NCBI RefSeq assembly: GCF_012933505.1
Contig: NZ_JABBNB010000001.1
Location: forward strand, 372,001 to 436,000
Direction of reading: 5' to 3'
Length of the DNA: 64,000 nucleotides
From: Gordonia asplenii
Lineage (GTDB): Bacteria > Actinomycetota > Actinomycetes > Mycobacteriales > Mycobacteriaceae
Shown here: positions 26,534 to 34,997 of the stretch, piece after piece
Layout: each line of letters begins with the position of its first letter
Position numbering within the stretch: the stretch's first letter is position 1
The notes under the pieces: model-generated
What the model was told of the DNA's origin: nothing
Databases searched by the model: none
The model's input: the letters and a program-made list of their open reading frames with translations, nothing else
Program-made: the position numbers and the translations under genes

Positions 26534-26556
26534 TCGACCCAGCGTAGTCTGCGGGA

Positions 26557-27057
26557 GTGTCCAGCGAAATTTCACCGCCGTCGACTGTCCCCGTTCTCCG
26601 CGTCAAACGACTCGATCCCGACCTTCCGCTCCCGGCACGCGCCCACCCCGGAGACGCGGGTGTCGACCTGTTCTCGACCATCGACCTCGAACTCGCACCC
26701 GGCCGCAGGCAGCTCGTCGGGACCGGCATCGCCGTCGCGCTCCCGGTCGGCACCGTCGGCCTGATCCATCCGCGCTCGGGGCTGGCCGCCCGGGCCGGGC
26801 TGTCGATCGCCAACACGCCGGGCACCGTCGACGCCGGGTATCGCGGAGAGATCAAGGTCTGCTTGATTAACCTCGACCCGGACGAGTCCATCGCCATCGC
26901 CCGCGGCGACCGCATCGCCCAGCTGCTGGTCCAGCGCGTCGAACTGCCCGAACTCGTAGAAGCCGACGAACTCGACGACACCAGCCGGGGTGCCGGTGGC
27001 TACGGGTCCAGCGGCGGGCACGCGCGTCTGGACGACGCACCCGCGTCCGGCGTATAG
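26557..27057 (+). CDS. dut: dUTP diphosphatase
   Basis: This is a trimeric dUTPase of 166 residues that hydrolyses dUTP to dUMP and pyrophosphate, keeping uracil out of DNA and feeding dTMP synthesis. All five motifs are visible: [42 protein letters not shown], and the C-terminal [10 protein letters not shown] arm. The GTG at 26557 with GGGAG just upstream gives normal length. DUF3710 follows 40 bp downstream in the same direction, as in M. tuberculosis (Rv2697c-Rv2696c). Confidence 0.96.
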   Translation: MSSEISPPSTVPVLRVKRLDPDLPLPARAHPGDAGVDLFSTIDLELAPGRRQLVGTGIAVALPVGTVGLIHPRSGLAARAGLSIANTPGTVDAGYRGEIKVCLINLDPDESIAIARGDRIAQLLVQRVELPELVEADELDDTSRGAGGYGSSGGHARLDDAPASGV

Positions 27058-27097
27058 CCGACGAACCGTCACAGAAATACAGGAGACAGCAGTACAG

Positions 27098-27832
27098 ATG
27101 GCAGATCAGACGCATACCCTCGGCGACGCCGCCGGGCCGTATGACATCGACTCGCTCACCAACACCGCCGCCGAACTGGCGTCGTCGCACCTCGACCTCG
27201 GGTCGGTGCTCATTCCCGTCGTCGAGGGCGGGCAGGTGAGCGTCGAAATGACCGTCGATCACCAGCCCGAGGCGGTGTATTTGATCACCCCCATCGGGCG
27301 GGTCACCGTCGCGGCCTATGCCGCGCCGAAATCGCCGGGGCAGTGGCGTGAGGTGGTGCGTGAACTGGCCGAGTCGATTCGCGCCGAGGGTGCCGCGACC
27401 ACCGTCGAAGACGGGCATTGGGGCCGCGAGATCGTCGCCGAGGTGCCCGGTGAGGTGCATCGTTTCATCGGTGTCGACGGTCCCCGGTGGATGCTGCGGT
27501 GCATCGCCAGCGGACCCGAGGAACACGGCGAGCACATGGCTCAACTCGCTCGCGCCGTTCTCGCCGAAACCGTCGTGCGCCGCGGCAGCGACCCGTTCCC
27601 GCCGCGCGACCCGCTGCCGGTGGTCCTGCCGCAGATCCTCGCCGAGCAGGTCGCCGCGGCGCAGCAGGAGATGGCCAACTCCGGGGCGTTCGCGGCCGAC
27701 AACCTGCCGCCCGGCGTCGAGCTGGATCCGGCCGACCTCGAGTTCACCGACTATGCGGCCGACGACGACCCGGACCACGCGCCCCCGACGTCGGGCTCGG
27801 CATTGCAGCAGCTCAAGACCCCGAAGCCGTAG
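27098..27832 (+). CDS. DUF3710 domain-containing protein
   Basis: This is a 244-residue DUF3710 protein (Rv2696c relative). GPYDIDSL and LDLGSVLIP near the start, VHRFIGVDGPRWMLRC in the middle and VRRGSDPFPPRDPLPVVLP toward the end are the conserved stretches. The ATG at 27098 has AGGAG at a 12-base distance; an earlier in-frame start at 26990 lies inside dut and is rejected. It is probably co-transcribed with dut. The last 20 bases overlap the convergent hydrolase gene. Function is unknown. Confidence 0.85.
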   Translation: MADQTHTLGDAAGPYDIDSLTNTAAELASSHLDLGSVLIPVVEGGQVSVEMTVDHQPEAVYLITPIGRVTVAAYAAPKSPGQWREVVRELAESIRAEGAATTVEDGHWGREIVAEVPGEVHRFIGVDGPRWMLRCIASGPEEHGEHMAQLARAVLAETVVRRGSDPFPPRDPLPVVLPQILAEQVAAAQQEMANSGAFAADNLPPGVELDPADLEFTDYAADDDPDHAPPTSGSALQQLKTPKP

Positions 27833-28535
27833 TCCCGGTCAATTCGAGCCAGCCGCGGGCACATGTGTCGCCCAACAGCGCGGCGTCGACTCCCCAGGTG
27901 TGCAGCGGCAGTTCGTAGAGCACCGACCGCGGTGCCGCGGCCGCCCACTGCCGCGCGACGTCGATCGGGTGAATGAGATCGTCGGTCGAGGCGGTGATCG
28001 CCAGCGGGACCGCCAGGGTGCCCAGTTCGGCGAGTGTCGGTCCGACGAACGACGCCGCGGCGTCGAGCTGGGCGAGAAGGTCGGGGTACAGGCGCCGCCA
28101 GGACCGTGTCAGCTCGGCGGACAGCCACTCCGGGCTGCCAGCGGTCATCGTCGCGATGGTCGCCTCCAGGCCGTCGGCGCGCATCGCGGCCGCGGTCGCC
28201 GCGGCCGACACCGATGCGATGCTGCCAGCCGGCGGGCCCGACCACGGCGGCAGGGCCGCGAGCACTCCGGCGCAGGTCGCGGCGTTGCGCAGCGCCCACG
28301 ACGTCACGATGCTCGCCCCGATGGACACCCCGCCCACCAGGATCGGGCCGTAGTGGGCCGCGGCGGCGTCGAGCGCCGCGAGATACCCCCCGGCGAGATC
28401 CGTGGTCGGCTCTAGGGCGACCAGTTCGACGCCGAGTGTCGTTGCGGCACTCCCGAATGCACGCATGACGTAGTCGGCGTCGGAGCCGGTGCCGGGCATC
28501 GCTACCAGGGCGCGCGGGGACGTGGTGTGAGCCAT
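27813..28535 (-). CDS. Alpha/beta hydrolase family protein
   Basis: This 240-residue alpha/beta-hydrolase-fold protein corresponds by position to Rv2695. The nucleophile elbow is GGVSIGAS (GxSxG, about residues 68-75). A candidate acid lies in ASTDDLIHP and a candidate His in LPLHTWGVD, near the C-terminus, so a full triad is plausible. The ATG at 28535 starts just before the first beta strand; ATG 28568 would add 11 residues without support. The 3' end overlaps DUF3710 by 20 bases on the other strand. The substrate is unknown. Confidence 0.8.
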   Translation of the reverse strand: MAHTTSPRALVAMPGTGSDADYVMRAFGSAATTLGVELVALEPTTDLAGGYLAALDAAAAHYGPILVGGVSIGASIVTSWALRNAATCAGVLAALPPWSGPPAGSIASVSAAATAAAMRADGLEATIATMTAGSPEWLSAELTRSWRRLYPDLLAQLDAAASFVGPTLAELGTLAVPLAITASTDDLIHPIDVARQWAAAAPRSVLYELPLHTWGVDAALLGDTCARGWLELTGTTASGS

Positions 28536-28657
28536 GTCAACAGATGATGCCCCGCCCGGTGGAGACACCGGACGGTGAGGTCTACAGTGACCGTTAGGAG
28601 TGCCGGTAACCCACCGAGCACTCGTCGACTACGAACTGATCGCCCCAGGAGGGTGGG

Positions 28658-29032
28658 ATGGCTGCAACTGGTTATCTGAAGCGTCTGACGCGGAAACTGG
28701 TCGAGGATCTCGACACCGCGGACGCCGAGGAGATCGCCGAGGAATCGCGAGCGCTCGGCGCGCAATGTGCGTCGGAGTGTGCCCGCGGCGACGAGGTCAA
28801 CATCCACGGCGAATTGCGCTCGGTGCAGACCTGCTCCAAGGCGGCCCACACCGGTGTCAAGGCGGAGTTCTTCGACGGTACCGATACCGTGCTCCTGAAG
28901 TGGTTGGGGCGCAATCGAATTCCGGGCATCGAACCGGGCCGCAAGCTGACCGTCCGCGGACGACTGGCCCAGCACGACGGTGGCAAGGTCATCTACAACC
29001 CCTATTACGAGCTCGACGGTGCCGACGAATAA
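28658..29032 (+). CDS. OB-fold nucleic acid-binding domain protein
   Basis: This 124-residue protein has a helical N-terminus (YLKRLTRKLVEDLDTADAEEIAEE) and a C-terminal OB-fold that resembles RecG/RecQ-associated single-strand-binding modules: VNIHGELRSVQ, VKAEFFDGTDTVLLKWLGR and LTVRGRLAQHDGGKVIYNPYY. It matches Rv2694c in context. The ATG at 28658 follows CAGGAGGGTGGG, a good ribosome site. Its last 14 bases overlap the start of DUF3159, suggesting translational coupling. Confidence 0.85.
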   Translation: MAATGYLKRLTRKLVEDLDTADAEEIAEESRALGAQCASECARGDEVNIHGELRSVQTCSKAAHTGVKAEFFDGTDTVLLKWLGRNRIPGIEPGRKLTVRGRLAQHDGGKVIYNPYYELDGADE

Positions 29033-29738
29033 CGAGCCCGGCTCCTCCGATCACACCGCAGTTCCCAGCGACATCGCCGACGCCGAGCAGCCCTCGACGA
29101 CCGGCGCCGCGCCCGCACCGACCCACCAGACTCTCCTCGAGCAGATGGGCGGCGTGTCCGGGCTGATCTACTCGACGGTGCCCGTCGTGGTGTTCGTGCC
29201 GGCCAACATGATCTTCGGACTGACCGGTGCCATCATCACCGCACTGGTCTGTGCGGCTGTGATCTTGGTCATTCGCGTGGTTCGCCGCGAGCCGATCACC
29301 CCGGCGATCTCCGGCTTCGTCGGGGTGGCGATCTGCGCGTTCATCGCCCATCGCACCGGCAGCGCCAAAGGATACTTCTTGTTCGGCATCTGGACGATGC
29401 TGCTGTACGCGGGCATCTTCGTGCTGTCGATCGTCGTGCGATGGCCGCTCGTCGGGGTCGGCTGGAATGCCCTCAACGGTGCCGGACACACGTGGCGCAA
29501 GCACCGCCCGACGCTGCTCGCCTACGATCTCGCGACCGCCCTGTGGGCGCTGGTCTTCGGTGCCCGCTACGTCGTGCAGTCATTCCTCTACGACACCAGT
29601 CACACGAGCTGGCTGGCCGCCGCGCGCATCGGCATGGGCTGGCCGCTGACCGGACTCGTCGTGCTCGCGACGATCCTGCTGGTCCGGCGCGCCGAGAAGA
29701 ATGTGCAGGCCCGCGCCGACGCCGTGCGCGCCGACTGA
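29019..29738 (+). CDS. DUF3159 membrane protein
   Basis: This 239-residue DUF3159 protein has about six transmembrane helices. A polar Ser/Thr/Pro leader of about 40 residues precedes LIYSTVPVVVFVPANMIFGL. Conserved downstream stretches are FVGVAICAFIAHRTGSAKGYFL and RPTLLAYDLATALWALVF. GTG 29019 overlaps the preceding OB-fold gene by 14 bases and fits operon coupling; ATG 28980 would overlap it further. It matches Rv2693c in context. Function is unknown. A GATTGCAATC-type repeat follows. Confidence 0.82.
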   Translation: MPTNNEPGSSDHTAVPSDIADAEQPSTTGAAPAPTHQTLLEQMGGVSGLIYSTVPVVVFVPANMIFGLTGAIITALVCAAVILVIRVVRREPITPAISGFVGVAICAFIAHRTGSAKGYFLFGIWTMLLYAGIFVLSIVVRWPLVGVGWNALNGAGHTWRKHRPTLLAYDLATALWALVFGARYVVQSFLYDTSHTSWLAAARIGMGWPLTGLVVLATILLVRRAEKNVQARADAVRAD

Positions 29739-29848
29739 GGGGACTGGTGCGGTGTCGCGGCTGAACGGGTCGGAAATGCCCTGAAGGTGTTCGGCCGGGA
29801 CCGCGGCTGAGTATCGGTGTAGAACACCTGTCCCACCGGTAACAGAGC

Positions 29849-29945
29849 GCACTGGCCCTGATTGGAATCTGCCTGCTCAGCGGCGGCGAGGTGAATGTTC
29901 CCCCGGCGCCGGTGACGGGGCAGAGTGCAATCGGCCGCGCAGGCC
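29849..29945. repeat. Dispersed GATTGCAATC-type intergenic repeat, copy F
   Basis: The element proper, 29860-29932, is bounded by GATTGGAATCTGCC on the left and GGCAGAGTGCAATC on the right, which are near-perfect inverted repeats (12 of 14). Its core is GGTGAATGTTCCCCCGGCGC. Similarity to copy E extends outward to GCACTGGCC on the left and GGCCGC on the right. It lies between convergent DUF3159 and ceoC. Confidence 0.8.
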
Positions 29946-29953
29946 AGACTCCA

Positions 29954-30613
29954 CTAGCCCAGTTCCAGAGCCACGTGCAGGTCGGCTTCGGCCTCGATCG
30001 GCGCGATGAACACCAGTTCGTCGCCGCCTTCGATCGGGTCGTCGGTCTGCGGGACGATGACCCGACCGCCGCGCAGGATCGTCACCAGCGCGGCGTCGCG
30101 CGGCAGTTTCAGTTTTCCGACTGGCCGTCCGGCCAGCGGTGTGTTGTCGGGCAGCGTGAGCTCGACCAGGTTCGCCTGGCCCTGCCGGAAGGTCATGAGC
30201 CGAACCAGATCGCCGACGGAGACCGCTTCCTCGACGAGGGAGGCCAGGATGCGCGGTGTCGAGACGGCGACGTCGACGCCCCAGTCCTCGCCGAACAGCC
30301 ACTCGTTGCGGGGATCGTTGACACGCGCGACGACGCGATTCACCGCGAACTCCGTCTTGGCGAGCAGGCTGATCACCAGATTCGCCTTGTCGTCGCCGGT
30401 CGCGGCGATCATGACGTCGTAGCTCTGCAGGTCGGCGTGCTCCAGATTCGACAATTCGCAGGCGTCGCCCAGCAGCCAGGTCGCGCCCTCGACGGAGGAT
30501 TCGTCGATATGGCTGCTGTCGCGCTCGATCAGGGTGATCTCGTGGGCGTTGACGAGCAGCTCGCGGGCGATGGAGCGCCCGACCGCACCGGCCCCGGCAA
30601 TGGCAACTTTCAT
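29954..30613 (-). CDS. ceoC: TrkA-family potassium uptake protein (CeoC-like)
   Basis: This is a 219-residue TrkA/KTN protein. The Rossmann NAD-binding loop is VAIAGAGAVGRSIARELL at residues 3-20. DVMIAATGDDKANLVISLLAK follows, then a C-terminal TrkA-C domain ending with GGDELVFIAPIEAE. Such proteins gate potassium channels or transporters by sensing NAD(H) or nucleotides. It is the second of two adjacent TrkA-type genes, 49 bp after ceoB, as in M. tuberculosis Rv2691-Rv2692. No Trk membrane subunit is nearby; the APC-type permease at 31479 is a plausible partner because it occupies the same position in M. tuberculosis. Confidence 0.88.
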   Translation of the reverse strand: MKVAIAGAGAVGRSIARELLVNAHEITLIERDSSHIDESSVEGATWLLGDACELSNLEHADLQSYDVMIAATGDDKANLVISLLAKTEFAVNRVVARVNDPRNEWLFGEDWGVDVAVSTPRILASLVEEAVSVGDLVRLMTFRQGQANLVELTLPDNTPLAGRPVGKLKLPRDAALVTILRGGRVIVPQTDDPIEGGDELVFIAPIEAEADLHVALELG

Positions 30614-30662
30614 CGACTCACTCGTTCTGTCGTCGGTTCGTCGGTCGGAGAGCGACGGGCGG

Positions 30663-31328
30663 TCATTCGGTGCTCACGCGGGGAGCCGCGGCCAGGGCGC
30701 GTGCATTGGCGATGTTGTCGGTCAGTACCGCGGCGAAGACGAGGTCGTCCTGCTGCAGCACCGTCTTGACGTCGGGCAGGATCGTCCGACCGACGCGTTC
30801 CAGGAACGCGACGCGCGCGCCGGTCAGCTCCTGGAACTTGCCGATCGACGTTCCGATCCACGTCTCGTCGATGTCGAGGCGGATGATCACCAGGGCCCCC
30901 GACGGGTCACGCCACTCGGCGGTCGTCGACGTCTCGCCGAGTTCCGACACGAAGCGCTCGGTCGTCCACGGTACGGTCGCCACCGTCGAAATACCAAGGC
31001 GCTCATACACTTCCGCGCGACGGGCATCGTAGATCCGCGCGACTACCCGGTCGACGCCGAAGGTCTCGCGGGCCACCCGCGCGGAGATGATGTTGGAGTT
31101 GTCACCCGAGGACACCGCGGCGAACGCGTCGGCGGACTCGATGCCCGCTCGGATGAGCACCTCACGGTCGAACCCGACGCCGCGGACCTTGGTTCCGGTG
31201 AAATCCGGGCTCAATCGCGCGAAGGCGACCTCGTCGCGGTCGATGATCGCGACCGAATGACCACGCTTCTGCATGGCCATGGCCAGCGACGAACCGACGC
31301 GGCCGCAGCCCATAATGACTACCTGCAC
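30663..31328 (-). CDS. ceoB: TrkA-family potassium uptake protein (CeoB-like)
   Basis: This is a 221-residue TrkA-type regulator with nucleotide loop VVIMGCGRVGSSLAMAMQKRG at the very start, then AFAAVSSGDNSNIISARVARE and a TrkA-C domain. GTG 31328 is preferred since the Rossmann strand begins three residues later. It is upstream of ceoC in the same direction and diverges from the APC permease gene with 150 bp between. The C-terminal domain lacks some ligand-binding landmarks, so whether it binds NADH or another nucleotide is open. Confidence 0.87.
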   Translation of the reverse strand: MQVVIMGCGRVGSSLAMAMQKRGHSVAIIDRDEVAFARLSPDFTGTKVRGVGFDREVLIRAGIESADAFAAVSSGDNSNIISARVARETFGVDRVVARIYDARRAEVYERLGISTVATVPWTTERFVSELGETSTTAEWRDPSGALVIIRLDIDETWIGTSIGKFQELTGARVAFLERVGRTILPDVKTVLQQDDLVFAAVLTDNIANARALAAAPRVSTE

Positions 31329-31478
31329 GCCATGACGGTACCCGATCGATGCGCGGGGCAACGGGCGTGTCGGCGCCGCTGCCCCAACTGCCCGAGATGG
31401 GGTGATTGCCCGGGGTGATCGGACAGCGTAGCGGGGTGCCGATGGCGCAGCCTCTCGCCAGGCCCTAGTGTTTGCTGA

Positions 31479-33491
31479 GTGTCAACACTCTCCATGGTGT
31501 CTACCGCGGCAAAACGGCTGCTGCTCGGACGGCCGTTTCGCAGTGAGCAACTCGGACATACGTTGTTGCCCAAGCGCATCGCTCTGCCGGTTTTCGCCTC
31601 CGACGCGATGTCGTCGGTCGCCTACGCGCCGCAGGAGATCTTCCTGGTGCTGTCGGTCGCCGGTATGTCGGCGATCGCGTTCGCGCCGTGGATCGCGGTC
31701 GCCGTCGCGTTGGTGATGGTGGTCGTCGTCGCCAGCTACCGGCAGAATGTGCACGCCTACCCGTCCGGCGGCGGCGACTACGAGGTCGCGACGGTCAACC
31801 TGGGGCCCAATGCCGGCTTGACGGTCGGCGCGGCGCTGCTGGTCGACTACGTCCTGACGGTCGCGGTGTCGATCTCGTCGGCGATGGAGAACATCGGCTC
31901 GGCGTCGTCGCTGGTCCACGACCACAAGGTGATCTTCTCCGTCGCGGCGATCGTCCTGCTCGCCTCGGTCAACCTGCGCGGCATCAAAGAGTCCGGCACG
32001 CTGCTGGCCATTCCGACCTATCTGTTCATCGTCAGTGTCGCGATCATGCTGGCCTGGGGTGCGATCGACATCTTCGTCCTCGGCGACGACGTCCAGGCCG
32101 AGACCGCGGGGTACGCCATCCGCGCCGAGCACGACCACTTGGTCGGACTGGCCTTCGTCTTCCTGCTGGCCCGCTCGTTCTCCTCCGGTTGTGCGGCGCT
32201 GACCGGCGTCGAGGCGATCAGCAACGGCGTACCCGCGTTCCGCAAGCCCAAGTCGCGCAACGCCGCGACGACGCTGCTGCTGCTGGGGTCGTTTTCGATC
32301 GTGCTGCTGCTCGGCCTGGTGCTGATGGCCCAGAAGATCAACGTCAAATATGTCGCGAATCCCGTCACCGACCTGGTCGGCGCCCCCGCCGGATATCAGC
32401 AGAAGTCGATGATCGCGCAGCTGGCGCATGCGATCTTCAACGGCTTCACACCCGCCTTCTATGTGGTCGCGGTGGCCACCGCACTGATCTTGATGCTGGC
32501 CGCGAACACCGCCTTCAACGGTTTCCCGGTGCTCGGTTCGGTGCTCGCGCAGGATCGTTACCTGCCGCGGCAGATGCACACCCGCGGCGACCGTCTCGCC
32601 TTCAGTAACGGCATCGTCTTCCTCGCGCTCGCCGCGATCATCTTCGTCGTCGCGTTCGGAGCCGAAGTCACCGCGCTGATCCAGCTGTACATCGTCGGCG
32701 TGTTCGTGTCGTTCACGCTCAGCCAGACCGGCATGGTCCGACACTGGACCCGCCACCTGCGGACCGAGACCGATCCGCGTGCCCGCACCCGGATGTACCG
32801 TTCGCGGATCATCAACGCCATCGGTCTGGTGATGACCGCCACCGTGCTGGTGATCGTGCTGATCACCAAGTTCGCGGCGGGCGCCTGGATCGCGATCGTC
32901 GCGATGGTGACCCTGTTCATCATCATGAAGCTGATCCATCACCACTATGCGACGGTTCAGCGCGAACTCGACTCCAGCGAAGAGGACGAGGTGCTGCCCA
33001 GCCGGACCCACTCGATCGTGCTCGTCTCGACGCTGCACCTGGCCACCAAACGGGCGATCCGCTACGCGCGAGCCACCCGGCCGGACACTCTGGAGGCGAT
33101 CACCGTCAACGTCGACGACCGCGACACCCGCAGACTCGTCTCAAAGTGGGAGGCCAGCGACATCACGGTGCCGCTGAAGGTGATCGCCTCGCCCTATCGC
33201 GAGATCACCCGGCCGGTGATCGAGTACGTCCGGCGCGTGCGACGCGAATCGCCGCGTGACGTCATCACCGTGTTCATCCCGGAGTACGTCGTCGGGCACT
33301 GGTGGGAGCAGATCCTGCACAACCAGTCGGCACTGCGCCTCAAAGGTCGACTGCTCTTCGAGCCGGGGGTGATGGTGACGTCGGTGCCGTGGCAACTGAC
33401 CTCGTCGGAACGGCGGAAGAACGCCGACGGCGTCTACACCGCGCCCGGTGACGTGCGCCGCGCGCTCGGCGACGCCGCGGAACGCCGGTGA
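31479..33491 (+). CDS. APC-superfamily permease with large C-terminal domain
   Basis: This is a 670-residue amino acid-polyamine-organocation permease, relative of Rv2690c. Twelve helices are discernible, from LPVFASDAMSSVAYAPQEI to WIAIVAMVTLFIIMKLI (about residues 35-485). A cytoplasmic domain of about 180 residues follows (THSIVLVSTLHLATKRAIRYAR), resembling a universal-stress-like fold. Starts at GTG 31479 or ATG 31494 both fit. It shares a GTGA overlap (4 bp) with the methyltransferase downstream. The adjacent TrkA genes and the KUP/APC-like layout make potassium or amino-acid transport equally possible. Confidence 0.83.
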   Translation: MSTLSMVSTAAKRLLLGRPFRSEQLGHTLLPKRIALPVFASDAMSSVAYAPQEIFLVLSVAGMSAIAFAPWIAVAVALVMVVVVASYRQNVHAYPSGGGDYEVATVNLGPNAGLTVGAALLVDYVLTVAVSISSAMENIGSASSLVHDHKVIFSVAAIVLLASVNLRGIKESGTLLAIPTYLFIVSVAIMLAWGAIDIFVLGDDVQAETAGYAIRAEHDHLVGLAFVFLLARSFSSGCAALTGVEAISNGVPAFRKPKSRNAATTLLLLGSFSIVLLLGLVLMAQKINVKYVANPVTDLVGAPAGYQQKSMIAQLAHAIFNGFTPAFYVVAVATALILMLAANTAFNGFPVLGSVLAQDRYLPRQMHTRGDRLAFSNGIVFLALAAIIFVVAFGAEVTALIQLYIVGVFVSFTLSQTGMVRHWTRHLRTETDPRARTRMYRSRIINAIGLVMTATVLVIVLITKFAAGAWIAIVAMVTLFIIMKLIHHHYATVQRELDSSEEDEVLPSRTHSIVLVSTLHLATKRAIRYARATRPDTLEAITVNVDDRDTRRLVSKWEASDITVPLKVIASPYREITRPVIEYVRRVRRESPRDVITVFIPEYVVGHWWEQILHNQSALRLKGRLLFEPGVMVTSVPWQLTSSERRKNADGVYTAPGDVRRALGDAAERR

Positions 33492-34792
33492 GCGCCCCGG
33501 CGTCGACGCCGCGTGGAGCATGGTCGGGTCGTGAACTCGAGGTCACGCTGGACCGGCTGGCGCACGGCGGAGCCGCGGTGGGACGGGTCGACGGCCGCGT
33601 CGTGTTCGTGCGGGGCGCGCTCCCCGGCGAACGGGTGCGGGCCCTCGTCGTCGACGATCGCAAGGCGGCCTTCTGCCACGCCGACGTCGTCGAGATCGTC
33701 GAGGCCAGTCCGTATCGCATCGACCCGGCGTGTCCGGCGGCGGCCGCCGGTGCCGGTTGCTGCGACCTGTCGTTCGTCAGTCTCCCTCACCTGCGCGACC
33801 TCAAGACCGAAGTACTGACCGACACCCTGGCACGAGTCGGACGCCTGCCCGACGTCGAGGCGAGCGTCCGCTCACTCATCGGCCCCGACGACCCCGGCGC
33901 GGCCTGGCGCGTTCGCGCACGGCTCAGCGTCGACGGCCAAGGGTATCCCGGATTCCACCGCCATCACGGCGCGCAGATCGTCGCCGAACCGTGTATCGCG
34001 CTGCACCCGGCGATGTACGCGACCGTCCGTGACCAGCGTTATCAGCCCGGCAGCGACGTGATCGTCGTGCGCGATACCGAAGCGCAGGTGCACGTCGTCG
34101 AGATTCCGGAGGAGTCGGCTCCGCGTCGCGGCCACTCGCGGGCCACCGCGCAACGCAACCGGGCACGGTCTGGACGTAAGACCTCGCATCTGGTGGCCGG
34201 CTCGGCGACGGCGACGTTCCAAGTGGGACGACGACGATGGGAGATCCCGTCGACCGGCTTCTGGCAGGCCCACGAGCGCGCCCCGCAGGTGTACTCCGAC
34301 ACCATCGCCGAACTGGTCGCCGCTCATCGGCCGCTGTCGGGCGGGTCCACCGTCTGGGACCTCTACGGCGGGGCGGGCGTGTTCACCGCCGGACTGCTCG
34401 ACGCCGCGGCGGCGGGCGGCGTGGAGCTCGGCCAGATGCATATCGTCGACACCGACTCCACCGCCCTCGACGCGGCGCAGACCACCCTCGACGACCTGCG
34501 CGTGCACGTCCATCGCGGCTCCGCGCAGGCGGTCGTCGACGGGCTGCCGACTCCCGACGTCGTGGTGCTCGATCCGCCGCGCAGCGGTGCCGGACGCGAG
34601 GTCGTCGAGGCCGTCGCCGACGCCGATCCCGCGATCATCGTGCACATCGGCTGCGACGTCGCCGCGTTCGCCCGCGACCTCGGTCTGTTCGCCGACCGCG
34701 GCTATCGGGTGGTTGAGCTGCGCGGGTTCGACGCCTTCCCGCGGACCCACCACGTGGAGGCGATCGCCGCACTGGTACCGGCGTCGGGGTGA
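33488..34792 (+). CDS. TRAM-domain class I SAM-dependent RNA methyltransferase
   Basis: This 434-residue protein belongs to the TrmA/RlmD-like uracil-5 methyltransferase family (Rv2689c relative). An N-terminal TRAM domain (ELEVTLDRLAHGGAAVGR) is followed by a cysteine cluster, CPAAAAGAGCC near residues 80-92, which could hold an iron-sulfur cluster as in RlmD. SAM motif I is WDLYGGAGVFTAGLL, motif IV is LDPPRSGAG, and the catalytic cysteine lies in HIGCDVAAFARDL. The GTG start overlaps the permease stop by 4 bases, so translation is coupled. The RNA target is unknown; tRNA or 23S rRNA uridine is likely from the family. Confidence 0.88.
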   Translation: MSAPASTPRGAWSGRELEVTLDRLAHGGAAVGRVDGRVVFVRGALPGERVRALVVDDRKAAFCHADVVEIVEASPYRIDPACPAAAAGAGCCDLSFVSLPHLRDLKTEVLTDTLARVGRLPDVEASVRSLIGPDDPGAAWRVRARLSVDGQGYPGFHRHHGAQIVAEPCIALHPAMYATVRDQRYQPGSDVIVVRDTEAQVHVVEIPEESAPRRGHSRATAQRNRARSGRKTSHLVAGSATATFQVGRRRWEIPSTGFWQAHERAPQVYSDTIAELVAAHRPLSGGSTVWDLYGGAGVFTAGLLDAAAAGGVELGQMHIVDTDSTALDAAQTTLDDLRVHVHRGSAQAVVDGLPTPDVVVLDPPRSGAGREVVEAVADADPAIIVHIGCDVAAFARDLGLFADRGYRVVELRGFDAFPRTHHVEAIAALVPASG

Positions 34793-34842
34793 GCTCCCCG
34801 TCGCCGGTGAACGTGCCGCCGGGTGACGGCTGTCGGGTTGAT

Positions 34843-34874
34843 CACGCTTGAGCGCTTGTGGCGGTACAAGCGTG
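34843..34874. promoter_or_regulatory. Alternative hairpin/operator upstream of dxs
   Basis: CACGCTTG (34843-34850) and CAAGCGTG (34867-34874) form a perfect 8-bp inverted repeat. A second copy of CGCTTG with an extra T (34853-34859) pairs instead with ACAAGCG (34866-34872), leaving a 6-base loop. The two pairings exclude each other. The site is about 125 bases before dxs, and a possible -10 hexamer TAGACT lies at 34896-34901. Confidence 0.4.
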
Positions 34875-34997
34875 GGTGTGCGGTGGTCGAGTCCGTAGAC
34901 TGACCGGAGAATGACACACGCCGACGACGCGGGCCCGTGCGTGACGGGCGCATCCGTCACTCGGATGGCGTCGGCGCAGCGATGAGGAGGACAGGCG

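Noticed and set aside
31482-33038. 518-codon minus-strand frame opposite the APC permease
   Set aside because: It is rich in Gln, Asp, Arg and His, the expected antisense pattern of hydrophobic helices; no family recognised.
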